Shown one piece after another: positions 18,916 through 29,073 of a stretch of DNA of 64,000 nt. The DNA is from Prolixibacteraceae bacterium. GTDB lineage: Bacteria > Bacteroidota > Bacteroidia > Bacteroidales > Prolixibacteraceae. Location: NCBI GenBank assembly GCA_028377305.1, contig JAONJW010000003.1, positions 1 to 64,000 of the forward strand. Direction: 5' to 3'. The translations under genes and the position numbers were made by a program. A model generated the notes under the pieces. That model did not search any database, was not told where the DNA came from, and was given only the letters and a program-made list of their open reading frames with translations. Each line of letters begins with the position of its first letter. Position 1 is the first letter of the stretch.

Positions 18916-21492
18916 ATGAGAAGAACTGCTATTTGTTTTTATCTCCTAATCTGTTTATGCTTAACATCTTTTGCCGCTCTTGCAGATGGTGTTATTACAG
19001 GTAAAGTTGTGGATGCAACTTCTGGAGAAGAGCTAATCGGATCAACAGTAATGTTGAAAGGCACAACACGAGGTACTGCAACAACTTTTGATGGTACATT
19101 TCAGTTAAAAGCACCTGCTGGAAAACACACCTTGGTGATTAGTTACATTGGATACACAGAAATAGAGAAGAGAGTAACCATCAAAGATGGTGAAACCATT
19201 AATCTAGGACAAATTGGTTTAGAAGATGGAGCGATTGGTATTGGAGAGGTAAGTGTAATGGCGTCTGTTGCTGTTGCGCGTGAGACTCCTGTTGCGATCT
19301 CTACGATTAAGCCAGAAATTATTCAAGAGAAATTGGGATCTCAAGAGTTCCCCGAAATTCTTCGTTCAACCCCATCGGTTTATGTTACACGTTCAGGTGG
19401 TGGATATGGTGATTCTCGTATCAACTTACGTGGTTTTGATTCAAGAAACATTGCCGTTTTGATTAACGGTGTGCCAATCAATGGCATGGAGAATGGTAAA
19501 GTGTTCTGGAGTAACTGGGCTGGTTTGAGCGATGTGACTCGTTCAATGCAGGTTCAGCGTGGTCTTGGTGCTGCTAAAATTACTGTTCCTTCTGTAGGGG
19601 GTACGATTAATATTTTGACAAACACTACAGATGCGAAAAAAGGTGGTCATGTATATGTTGGCACCGGTAATGATGGTCGTCGTAAAGAGGCTATTACTTT
19701 ATCGACAGGTATGAATGAAGACGGATGGGCAGCTTCTGTCAACGTGGCACACAACACTGGTCAAGGTTGGGTTGATGCAACATCATATGATTCATGGTCT
19801 TATTTTGCCAATATTTCTAAGCGTGTAAACGATTACCACACACTATCGTTTACTGTTTTTGGTGCACCACAGGAGCATGGACAGCGTTACAATAGAATGT
19901 TGATCGAAGAGTATCAGACGATTGCAAGAAACGACTTGAAATATAACCCAGATTGGGGATACAAGCAGGGAGAGAAGTATAACTCTTCTTACAACTATTA
20001 CCATAAGCCTCAGGCGATCTTGAATCACTTCTGGACTTTGAATCCTTCTACAAATATCAGCTCTGCATTGTATGCTTCAATTGGACGTGGAGGTGGACGT
20101 CGTACTGCTGGACCAAATAGAGGTGCTTTCAACTATACGAATGAGGATTATCGTATTGATGGACAGATCAATTTCAATAAGATCATGGATGAGAATATTG
20201 CTGCAGCCAATGGAGGAAAAGAGGCACAGGCATATATGACAAACTCAATAAATAATCATGAGTGGGTAGGTTTGTTATCTAACCTTACGCATGAAATTGA
20301 TGATCGTTTGAAGTTAACAGGTGGATATGATGTCCGTTGGTATAGAGGAGTTCACTATACAGAGGTGGATGATCTATTGGGTGCAAAATTTGCAACAGAT
20401 GGAAGTGATAAAAATTTCGGTTCTAGAAATGTTGTAGAGGGTGACACGATAAGCTTCTACAATGAAGGACATATCTGGTGGGAAGGTGCCTTCACGCAGT
20501 TAGAATACTCAAACGATATTATATCAGCATTTGTTTCCGGTTCATTTTCTGCAAAACAGTACAAAAGATTAGATACTTTCAACTATGCACCTGGCGATCA
20601 GGAGACCGATTGGAATAACTTCTTTGGATATAGTGTTAAAGGTGGAGCGAATTACAATATAGATGAGTATCACAATGTATTTGTTAATACAGGATACTTT
20701 GAGCGTCAACCAGAATTTAATGCGGTATATATTGACTACCGAAATAAATTCAATGAGGGAGTGCGAAATGAGAAGGTGTTTAGTGTGGAAGTTGGTTATG
20801 GTTTCAAAAACCACTTTATGCAAGCAAACATCAATGCTTATTATACACAATGGCTAGATAAAACGGTGACGCAATCTATTCGTGATAATCAATCAGGTGA
20901 TCGCTTGACTGCAACTCTTTTGGGTGTAGATGCACTTCACAAAGGGGTAGAGTTAGATTTCCGTTTATTCCCAACTAAACAATTTACGCTTTATGGGCAA
21001 ATGTCTCTAGGGGATTGGAGATGGCAGAACGACATTAAAGATGTTCAGATTTATGACCAAGATAATAACCCATTTGGAGACCCTGTTAACCTATATATCG
21101 GTAATACTCATGTTGGAGATGCTGCTCAGTTTACATGGAGTTTGGGAGCAGATTACGAGGTGTTAGAAGGGGTGAAGATTGGTGCAGATTATCACTATTA
21201 TGGTAAGAATTATGCTTACTTCAGAGTAACAGATCGTAATGTGGATCCAGGAGAAGGATATGATAACCCAGATGCATGGCAGATGCCTAACTATGGATTA
21301 CTTGATGCAAATATCAAGTGGGACTTCAAATTCGCTGGATTGAAATCAACTCTATATGGAAAGGCTAGTAATATCCTAAATACAGAATATGTTGCAGATG
21401 CTAGTGATGGAGCAAGCCACACATGGAGAGATGCTGAAGTGTATTATGGGTTAGGTACAACTTGGTCAATGGGCCTAAAGGTTCGTTTCTAG
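18916..21492 (+). CDS. TonB-dependent receptor with carboxypeptidase-regulatory-like domain
   Basis: MRRTAICFYLLICLCLTSFAALADGVITGKVVDATSGEELIGSTVMLKGTTRGTATTFDG..., plug EILRSTPSVYVTRSGGGYGDSRINLRGFDSRNIAVLINGVP, C-terminal barrel end VRF. Track start 18910 is a TTG; ATG at 18916 more likely. Confidence 0.95.
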   Translation: MRRTAICFYLLICLCLTSFAALADGVITGKVVDATSGEELIGSTVMLKGTTRGTATTFDGTFQLKAPAGKHTLVISYIGYTEIEKRVTIKDGETINLGQIGLEDGAIGIGEVSVMASVAVARETPVAISTIKPEIIQEKLGSQEFPEILRSTPSVYVTRSGGGYGDSRINLRGFDSRNIAVLINGVPINGMENGKVFWSNWAGLSDVTRSMQVQRGLGAAKITVPSVGGTINILTNTTDAKKGGHVYVGTGNDGRRKEAITLSTGMNEDGWAASVNVAHNTGQGWVDATSYDSWSYFANISKRVNDYHTLSFTVFGAPQEHGQRYNRMLIEEYQTIARNDLKYNPDWGYKQGEKYNSSYNYYHKPQAILNHFWTLNPSTNISSALYASIGRGGGRRTAGPNRGAFNYTNEDYRIDGQINFNKIMDENIAAANGGKEAQAYMTNSINNHEWVGLLSNLTHEIDDRLKLTGGYDVRWYRGVHYTEVDDLLGAKFATDGSDKNFGSRNVVEGDTISFYNEGHIWWEGAFTQLEYSNDIISAFVSGSFSAKQYKRLDTFNYAPGDQETDWNNFFGYSVKGGANYNIDEYHNVFVNTGYFERQPEFNAVYIDYRNKFNEGVRNEKVFSVEVGYGFKNHFMQANINAYYTQWLDKTVTQSIRDNQSGDRLTATLLGVDALHKGVELDFRLFPTKQFTLYGQMSLGDWRWQNDIKDVQIYDQDNNPFGDPVNLYIGNTHVGDAAQFTWSLGADYEVLEGVKIGADYHYYGKNYAYFRVTDRNVDPGEGYDNPDAWQMPNYGLLDANIKWDFKFAGLKSTLYGKASNILNTEYVADASDGASHTWRDAEVYYGLGTTWSMGLKVRF

Positions 21493-21535
21493 TGATTTAA
21501 TATGGTATAATATTATTGTATAAAAAGAAAATATA

Positions 21536-22843
21536 ATGAAAAATTTTATATATACACTTCTTATTGGCGGAGCCGTTTTAACAGCATGTGATCCATTAGA
21601 AGATATCAATGATGAAGTGGAACAAAATGTTGCTGCCATGCAGCAATTACAACTAGAAAGATCATCACAAACAAAAGCTGGGGATGTTGAGAAGATGACA
21701 TTGCCAGTGGCTGATCTAGAAATGCTTAATACTAGCATTTCTGAAGATCCTAAAATGTCGAAGGATAATAAAAAACACCTAGAGAACAAAGCATATTTAG
21801 AGTCTTTCTTTGATACACAAGATCCAAAGTTAACAACGGAAGAAAGAGAAGCATTATATGCAAAATTTAATAGTATTGCGAAATATAAGTCTTTTAATGC
21901 CAACCTAGATGACAAGACAATTAGTTTAGCAATCAGTTCTATTTTAGCAAAGAATTTCTATGCAAAAGCAGGCGTATTGTTAGAAATTGTATACCCAGAA
22001 TACAATCCACTTAAAAAGAGTAATTTGGTGGATACCTACACTTTAGTGGATGAGGATTATGGTGGGAAATATACAAGCTTTAGTGACAAGGGTTATCTTT
22101 CAAATTTTGTCGCTAAGAAATATGGTGATCAAGTTTCGCAGAGAGGTGACTATGTGTTATTGTCTTATACTTGGTATGATAAACCAACAAAAGAGACTAC
22201 GAAATATAAGGATGTCCCATTTATTTATGATGGATCAACATTTATTACTCCTTCAATATTGTCTAGTGATGAATACTATGGAATGAAGCAAAGTTATGCG
22301 AATTTCAGTTCAATAGGTGATGCAGAAGCTCTAATGTCAATATATTTCACAAACAAGGATATATATGCCAAAGAAGGAGACGTTTTGGTAAAGGCCGTAA
22401 AGATCTATAAGGAAGATAACTACGCTATTGTAAGACTTAAGTATACCAATGGAGCATACCATATATTAGGAGATACAGTCTTCGCAGGAAAACATTTTGT
22501 ATACCTTCAGGGAGAGACAGCATATAAATTTAAGTGGTTGGCAATTCCTAATTACAATTTTGTAAAAGCTGATGCTGACGCTACGGTTAACAAAACTTAT
22601 AAGTTTACTGATGCTGACTATACTTTGGTTGGTAATGGTAAATATAAGAATTTTGATATGGAACCTACTCACGATATGGCTCCTGAACAAGATGAGGATA
22701 CATTCTTGAAAATGATGGGAATGGTACTTAGAATTGAGTTTGCCACAGAACCTGTTGGAACAGTTATCGAAGTAACGTATAATGAATATACAAAAGCAAC
22801 GAAGACTGTAGAGAAGAAGATTAAGCTAAAAATGACTCTATAA
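21536..22843 (+). CDS. Predicted surface lipoprotein of unknown function, partner of upstream TonB receptor
   Basis: Lipobox-like MKNFIYTLLIGGAVLTAC; 43 nt downstream of the receptor, same strand. Confidence 0.75.
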   Translation: MKNFIYTLLIGGAVLTACDPLEDINDEVEQNVAAMQQLQLERSSQTKAGDVEKMTLPVADLEMLNTSISEDPKMSKDNKKHLENKAYLESFFDTQDPKLTTEEREALYAKFNSIAKYKSFNANLDDKTISLAISSILAKNFYAKAGVLLEIVYPEYNPLKKSNLVDTYTLVDEDYGGKYTSFSDKGYLSNFVAKKYGDQVSQRGDYVLLSYTWYDKPTKETTKYKDVPFIYDGSTFITPSILSSDEYYGMKQSYANFSSIGDAEALMSIYFTNKDIYAKEGDVLVKAVKIYKEDNYAIVRLKYTNGAYHILGDTVFAGKHFVYLQGETAYKFKWLAIPNYNFVKADADATVNKTYKFTDADYTLVGNGKYKNFDMEPTHDMAPEQDEDTFLKMMGMVLRIEFATEPVGTVIEVTYNEYTKATKTVEKKIKLKMTL

Positions 22844-22867
22844 AACTTGTTCTCGAATCTAATAGAA

Positions 22868-22903
22868 ATGGGTTGTCTTAAATCAAGACAATCCATTTTT
22901 TAT
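22868..22903 (+). terminator. Rho-independent terminator
   Basis: aatgggttgtctt-aaatc-aagacaatccattttttatt just after the lipoprotein stop. Confidence 0.85.
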
Positions 22904-23138
22904 TAGATTATAATAATTAATATTAACTACCAGTGTCTATGGTTTATGTTTAATAAGGGGCTAGTGTAGAACCCTTAGTATAACGCCTCGACTAAGGATA
23001 TCAAACTTGTATTATTGAATAACTAAAACCTCAAGGATATCGAATAAGAAATGATTGCAATTCTTATGTGTAAGGTGCAAATGGTATTTATTTACACCTT
23101 ACATTCAGGGATATTCACAATCGGTAGTGTTGATTAGA

Positions 23139-25244
23139 TTATTTTGAAACCACTAACTTACCATAGTTTGCTCCGTATTGATTTAGATCGCTTACTCCCT
23201 CTATCCGATAGAAAAGTTCATTTGGACATTTACTATCTTTGATTAGAATTGTCGCTTCTCCGTTATTATTCGTTTTTAAAGTCGGATTCCAATATAGGGT
23301 TCTTGTCTTTGTACTATTATTCCTAGAAAGAATATTGGTATTATTTATTTGATGATCTTTTGTTAAATATATAGTAGAGATCATTATTGGACATTTTGAT
23401 GGTGTTGCACCTTTATCTCTCCAAGGATTGATGTTTTGCTTGGTCTTAATGTCTTCTACTACCTTGTCGGCTTTTGCCCCATATAGAGCCACTCTTTCAG
23501 TATTACTGCCCACTAATGAGGTGCGAGATATAATCAAACTAGAGTCTATGTTTGGAAGAGATTCAAATAGATAACCATTTACTCGATATAAACTTTTAAC
23601 CTCCTTTGAAGAGGATATGGATGGATGAAGTTTACTTTGGTTTACTACTTTATAATCTTTAAACACGTTATCAAGTTCAAATAATCTTAGCGAATTGAAT
23701 TGATCATATGTAGTATGAGTTATTATATTTGTGTCGTCACTAGCGGAAGGGAAAAGGTATAGCGTCTCAACTCCTTTGGGCTTGTGTAATATGTATTTCC
23801 CATTTGCATTGGTTTTAAACCGTAAGATAGGATTTAAGTTTTTATCCGTTGCGATATAGGATACATCTCCTTTTGAAGAGTATACATCAATCACATCACT
23901 GTGAACTGTTTTACCTGTATTATGTTGTGAGTTCAGCAGGTCTGACGTGATGTAATCACTGTTTGTTTCGGACACGAGTAGTGTATTAATGTCAGGAATA
24001 TCAGAAAATGGAATAATATTATTCTCTAAGCATATGGTATTGGGAGTTGTATAGATGTATCCAAAATTGCCCATTGGATTTACTCTAGGTTTGATATGTG
24101 AGTTTAATGCAACCATTTTAGGTAGGCTTATCCTGTTGTTCTGAATTAAAGAATTATCATCACATATTGAGGCAGAGAAGTTTCCAACTACAGCTTTTCC
24201 ATGACCATCTGTAGCCTTTAATTTAACTAATGTATAGCCATCTATTTTACTCGTCTGTATCGAAAGTTTTAAATTAGGTGATTCCTTCATGTATATCTCT
24301 CTCTGTGCCACCATTTGATTGCTCGCACTCCATGCAGAGAAGTGAATCACGCCATTAATGTCTAATTCACCAGTAGGAACTGTAACCTTTGTATCTTTTG
24401 TGTCGACTATGATTTCTTTATCTAGAAGAACCTTTCCATTGATTGTAGCAATTGCTCGGATCTGTTTCTTTTGATTTGATCTGAGAACTAACATTCCTGC
24501 ACCACAATACTCAATAGCAAGGGTGTTTGGGTAGACCTTCGGTAATGGAGTTTTCATTCCATTTGAATCCACGCTATAGTATGCCTTGTTGGCTTGTGGG
24601 GTAAGGTAAAAAGATCCGATACCATCTGAATTAGTCTGATACTTTGCAACTCTCTTTCCATCAGCATCTTCGATTATTCCATGAGCTGGTATTGGATTTC
24701 TATTAGAAGTCATTGACTTTACAACAATCTTGTTCTTTACATCCGCACTTAACCAATAACCTTCTGGATAGAAAGCGACAACACCTTCTTCATTAGCTTC
24801 AATAGAATCAGGATCACCGATAGTTATTGGCACAATAGCAGAAGCATCCTGCGAACTCGCCTTAAGGTAGTATTGACCATCCTCAAGTTCTTTTGGGATA
24901 CTTATTTGAGAAGCACATATTCCATTTTCAGAACGAACGATTTGATCTACTACGGTGCTTATTCTATTTTTAATAAGTGAGATCTTAATATCTGTTTGTC
25001 CCTGGGGATCACGAATAAGCTTTCCTTGATTTAGTGTATAACAGACCACTCCAATATTTTCGCCGCTTTGGTAATAATTCCGATCTGTATGAATGGATAC
25101 TTTGATATTAGTACTACTTGGTAGGGTAGTTACAGAAGTGAGGTTTGAGGAGTTGTAGTTGTTTTTTTTTGTCTCTTTTGGGGTGGATGAATAGGCATTA
25201 AAAGTAAGAGATAATACGACCAGAAGTAGGGTATAATTGCTCAT
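23139..25244 (-). CDS. Large secreted protein with MG2/alpha-2-macroglobulin-like domains
   Basis: Signal peptide; IKVSIHTDRNYYQSGENIGVVCYTLNQGK..., ...EEGVVAFYPEGYWLSADVKNKIVVKSMTSNRNPIPAHGIIEDADGKRVAKYQTNSDGIGSFYLTP typical of Bacteroidota macroglobulin-like export-associated proteins. Confidence 0.7.
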   Translation of the reverse strand: MSNYTLLLVVLSLTFNAYSSTPKETKKNNYNSSNLTSVTTLPSSTNIKVSIHTDRNYYQSGENIGVVCYTLNQGKLIRDPQGQTDIKISLIKNRISTVVDQIVRSENGICASQISIPKELEDGQYYLKASSQDASAIVPITIGDPDSIEANEEGVVAFYPEGYWLSADVKNKIVVKSMTSNRNPIPAHGIIEDADGKRVAKYQTNSDGIGSFYLTPQANKAYYSVDSNGMKTPLPKVYPNTLAIEYCGAGMLVLRSNQKKQIRAIATINGKVLLDKEIIVDTKDTKVTVPTGELDINGVIHFSAWSASNQMVAQREIYMKESPNLKLSIQTSKIDGYTLVKLKATDGHGKAVVGNFSASICDDNSLIQNNRISLPKMVALNSHIKPRVNPMGNFGYIYTTPNTICLENNIIPFSDIPDINTLLVSETNSDYITSDLLNSQHNTGKTVHSDVIDVYSSKGDVSYIATDKNLNPILRFKTNANGKYILHKPKGVETLYLFPSASDDTNIITHTTYDQFNSLRLFELDNVFKDYKVVNQSKLHPSISSSKEVKSLYRVNGYLFESLPNIDSSLIISRTSLVGSNTERVALYGAKADKVVEDIKTKQNINPWRDKGATPSKCPIMISTIYLTKDHQINNTNILSRNNSTKTRTLYWNPTLKTNNNGEATILIKDSKCPNELFYRIEGVSDLNQYGANYGKLVVSK

Positions 25245-25535
25245 AGGCTTAGGTTTAATGTGAATATTTAAACTGTTTGTTTTTACTGTTACTTATATAG
25301 TATATCAAAGATTATGCCGTCTTTTAACATATATTAGTCTAATCTTATTTTATCTTGATTGAATTTTAGAGGTTAAAATAGGAGTCCATAAACTCTATCT
25401 ATATTGAGTTTATGGACTCCTTGTGTGGGATTTGTTATTAGAAACTGAATAAGAATATAAGTTGTAGATTATTTGATAACTAAACATATTAGTCAAGATT
25501 GATGTTAGTTATAAGTCAATACTATAATTTGGGAT

Positions 25536-26360
25536 ATGAAAAAAGAGATCGTATTGGTTTTGGGTGGAGGAGCAGCCAAAGGGTTAGCCCACATCGGTGT
25601 TATAAGAGCATTGGAAGCGCATGATTATATAATAAGAGAGGTGGTAGGAACTTCTATTGGGGCTTTAGTTGGAGGAGTGTACTGTGCAGGAGGACTTGAT
25701 GCAATGGAGCGAATTATGACTTCGATGAAACGCACCGATTACTTAAAGTTGGTGGATATCACGATTGGTAAAGAGGGATGGGTTAAAGGTGGTAAGATTT
25801 TAAAAATTATGGAGAAAGAGGTGGCCAAAGATCAAGATATTTCTGACTTGGCAATTTCTTTTACAGCCGTTGCTACCGATATGCTTACCCATCAAGCCTT
25901 GGCGATAGGTAGTGGTAGTTTGCATCAGGCCATTCGTGCCTCAATCTCTATTCCCGACTTCTTCGTTCCTGTCTCTAGAGATGGGATGAAGTTGGTGGAT
26001 GGGGGACTTGTTTCGCCTCTTCCATTGGAGTTTGTTCAGAATAAAACGCTTCCTGTGGTTGCAGTTACACTTAGTGGAAAGCCTCCTAAGAAAGGGACTG
26101 TTATGGATGATGAGAAGAAGAAGACATTCTTGGCCTCTAAACTTCATTTTCCATCGATGAGGATTGCCAGTGTAGATATGTTAGTGTCCTCCTTGGAGTT
26201 AATGTTGATGACAATTTGTGAACAGTCTATATTGTATTATAAACCAGAGATGGTGGTGTCTGTCCCTTGGAATAGTTGTCAGTTCCACGAATTTCATAAA
26301 GCCAAGGAGCAAATCGAATTAGGCTATCGTTTGACAGAGGATCTTTTGTCTCGTCGTTAA
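25536..26360 (+). CDS. Patatin-like phospholipase family protein
   Basis: LVLGGGAAKGLAHIGVIRALEAHD, GTSIGALVGGVY, DGGLVSPLPLEFV (Ser-Asp dyad). Confidence 0.95.
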   Translation: MKKEIVLVLGGGAAKGLAHIGVIRALEAHDYIIREVVGTSIGALVGGVYCAGGLDAMERIMTSMKRTDYLKLVDITIGKEGWVKGGKILKIMEKEVAKDQDISDLAISFTAVATDMLTHQALAIGSGSLHQAIRASISIPDFFVPVSRDGMKLVDGGLVSPLPLEFVQNKTLPVVAVTLSGKPPKKGTVMDDEKKKTFLASKLHFPSMRIASVDMLVSSLELMLMTICEQSILYYKPEMVVSVPWNSCQFHEFHKAKEQIELGYRLTEDLLSRR

Positions 26361-26525
26361 GTTGTTGTGGTATTGGTTCCTGGTGATGAATGTGTATAAC
26401 AATCTTAAGAAATAAAGGTTTGTTGGTTATTTCTATATAGTTACAAAAAGGTTTCTTATTTTTGGGACCCACAATATCCTTTGGTAAAAGGATACAAATG
26501 AAATATTAACACATTCAATATTAGT

Positions 26526-27518
26526 ATGGAACCCATACAGATTAAAGAGATGTTAGAGGAGAAAGGTTTTATTGATATGCCTATCTCAAAAGAAGAGGAC
26601 ATCGTTAGCCAAATAGAGAAATTGAAGACGGAGAAGAATGCTGTGATACTAGGTCACTTCTATATATCTCCTGAACTACAGGATATTTCAGACTTCCTAG
26701 GGGACAGTCTGGCACTTGCAAGAAAAGCACAAGAGACAGATGCGGATATCATCGTTTTCTTAGGAGTTCACTTTATGGGTGAGACAGCTAAAATTTTGAA
26801 CCCTTCAAAGAAAGTGATTATTCCAGATCTTAATGCGGGATGCTCTCTTGCTGAGTCTGCTCCAAAAGATGCTTTTGCTGCGTTTAAATCGAAATATCCA
26901 GATCATCAAGTTATTTCTTACATCAACTGTACTGCGGATATTAAAACGTTGACAGATGTGGTTGTCACTTCATCTAATGCAAGGCAGATTGTGGATTCTT
27001 TTCCTGACGATGCTAAGTTGATCTTTGCTCCGGACAAGAACTTAGGGAACTATATGAACTCGGTTACAGGTCGTGATATGGTACTTTGGGATGGTGCTTG
27101 TATGGTACACGAAAAGTACTCTCTGGAGAAGATCATCAAACTAATGGATGAGAACGAAGATGCAAAATTTATTGCCCACCCAGAGTGTGAACAACCTGTT
27201 TTGATGGTTGCTGATTTCGTAGGATCAACCACTGCTTTGTTGAATTTCGTGAAAGAGAGTAACGATAAGAAATTTATTATTGCAACTGAGAGTGGCATTC
27301 TTCATCAAATGAGTAAGGAGTGTCCAGATAAGATACTTATTCCTGCTCCATCTGTGGATTCGACTTGTGGATGTAACGATTGTACTTTTATGAAGCTGAA
27401 TACACTTCCTAAATTGTATAATGCATTGAAGTATGAGCAACCAGAAATAATTTTGTCTGAAGAGACAATTGAACAAGCAAAGTCTCCAATATTACGAATG
27501 TTGGAGTTATCTAAGTGA
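26526..27518 (+). CDS. nadA: Quinolinate synthase
   Basis: AVILGHFYISPELQDISDFLGDSLALARKA, VVTSSNA, HPECEQPVLMVADFVGSTTALLNFV, CGCNDCTFMKLNTL. Confidence 0.97.
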   Translation: MEPIQIKEMLEEKGFIDMPISKEEDIVSQIEKLKTEKNAVILGHFYISPELQDISDFLGDSLALARKAQETDADIIVFLGVHFMGETAKILNPSKKVIIPDLNAGCSLAESAPKDAFAAFKSKYPDHQVISYINCTADIKTLTDVVVTSSNARQIVDSFPDDAKLIFAPDKNLGNYMNSVTGRDMVLWDGACMVHEKYSLEKIIKLMDENEDAKFIAHPECEQPVLMVADFVGSTTALLNFVKESNDKKFIIATESGILHQMSKECPDKILIPAPSVDSTCGCNDCTFMKLNTLPKLYNALKYEQPEIILSEETIEQAKSPILRMLELSK

Positions 27519-27679
27519 TGTTCAAGAAAATAATATAAATATGAAGAATCTCTGTTACGATTGTGGCAGGGATTTTGTATTTTAACACCTTGATATTTTG
27601 ATCTTGATTGATCTAATCCCAATTCTATCTCGAGAAAGTAGTATTGGTGTGAAATGGAAACGACATGAATAAATTTGAT

Positions 27680-28987
27680 ATGAAAAAAATATTTAGATCT
27701 TTAAGTTTTCTTCTCCTCCTTTCATCCTTAATTATTAGCGGATGTAAAAAGAGTAGTAATAATGATAATAGCACTACGAAACCTACTGAACCACAATTGC
27801 CAGGTACGTATTATGGATCAGTGACGATTAATGCCTCTGATTCAGATGAAATACTTAAGAAATTTGCTGATGAGAAATATGATCGAATTAGTGGGTCTTT
27901 AACCGTTACCTATGCACATGATAATCTATCTAGTTTAAGTACGGTAAGAGAAATCACAGGATCATTAAATATTAATGGGATAGATGTTACAGATATTGAT
28001 TTTGTTCCTAAGTTAGATCAAGTAGGAGGGAGTGTTATTCTTAGAGATTTATCTAAGGTTACAACACTAAACGGTCTTTCTCTTGTCGATAGTATCAGTG
28101 GTGGATTAACAATAATAAGTTGTCCTGAAATAACCAACTTAGAGGGATTAGATGCATTGATTCTTCTTAGAGGAACTTTGATGTTAGAGAATCTAGACAA
28201 ATTAGCTAGTCTTGAAAATTTGTCTAAATTGAAAGAGTTAAATGGCTCATTAATAATGAATCAATGTAATGCCATTGAGTCATTGAATGGAACAGCATTG
28301 ATCGACTCTATCCCAGGTAATGTAGTGTTGAGGAATTGCGATATGTTGAATAACTTTGATGGGCTGGATAATGTAAAATATTTAAGTGGAAAGGTCGAAG
28401 TAAATAATCTTTCTGCTTTAGTAGACCTCTCGTTGTTACCGAAAGTGGATACCATCAGAATGAATGTACTGGTGTCGAATTGCGATGGGTTAGAGACCGT
28501 AACTGGTTTTGGAAGTGTTGAAGAGATTAAAGAAGGACTTCAATTTCAAAACTGCCCGGTGCTTAATACTGTTTCTGGTTTTACAAAGTTAGATTCGATT
28601 GGAGGAACACTATCTGCCCAATATTGTGATCATTTAGGTAACTTCAGCGGATTGTCAAGTTTGCGATTAATTAAAGGTAACTTGGAGTTATTAGGATCAT
28701 CAGAGATGACAGCATTGACTGGTTTTACTTCACCTCTTCGTATTAATGGAAAACTGAATGTCCGTAATAACTTAAAACTTACCTCACTAGGTGATGGTGC
28801 TGATGCAAGTGCAACAGGTTTGGCTGTAATAAGAGAGGTTCATGGAGGTATAGATATATTCTATAATAAAGAGTTGTCAGCATATTGTCCTCTAGCTAAT
28901 ATCACGACATTAGAAGGTGCATTTAGTTGCTTTGGAAACAAAGAAGATGCAAAATCCTTAGATGGAGTCAAGGAGATGTGTAAATAG
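27680..28987 (+). CDS. Lipoprotein with receptor-L-domain/leucine-rich-like repeats
   Basis: Lipobox LLSSLIISGCKKSSN; repeated ~45-aa units LxxIxGxLxIxNCxxLxxLxGLxxL. Confidence 0.8.
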   Translation: MKKIFRSLSFLLLLSSLIISGCKKSSNNDNSTTKPTEPQLPGTYYGSVTINASDSDEILKKFADEKYDRISGSLTVTYAHDNLSSLSTVREITGSLNINGIDVTDIDFVPKLDQVGGSVILRDLSKVTTLNGLSLVDSISGGLTIISCPEITNLEGLDALILLRGTLMLENLDKLASLENLSKLKELNGSLIMNQCNAIESLNGTALIDSIPGNVVLRNCDMLNNFDGLDNVKYLSGKVEVNNLSALVDLSLLPKVDTIRMNVLVSNCDGLETVTGFGSVEEIKEGLQFQNCPVLNTVSGFTKLDSIGGTLSAQYCDHLGNFSGLSSLRLIKGNLELLGSSEMTALTGFTSPLRINGKLNVRNNLKLTSLGDGADASATGLAVIREVHGGIDIFYNKELSAYCPLANITTLEGAFSCFGNKEDAKSLDGVKEMCK

Positions 28988-29009
28988 ATAGTTTTACCTT
29001 TTCTTTATA

Positions 29010-29052
29010 TACAACAAGAGTCACCCTTGGAATTGAGGTGACTCTTGTTGTA
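29010..29052. terminator. Bidirectional hairpin between convergent genes
   Basis: tacaacaagagtcacc / ggtgactcttgttgta, 16-bp perfect stem, between 27680-28987(+) and ilvE(-). Confidence 0.75.
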
Positions 29053-29073
29053 AATAGGCGCTAATGAATTAAA

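Noticed and set aside
23069-23103. tgtaaggtg...caccttaca hairpin downstream of the MG2-like gene as a novel element
   Set aside because: Position just after a minus-strand stop makes an ordinary transcript 3' end structure the simplest explanation.
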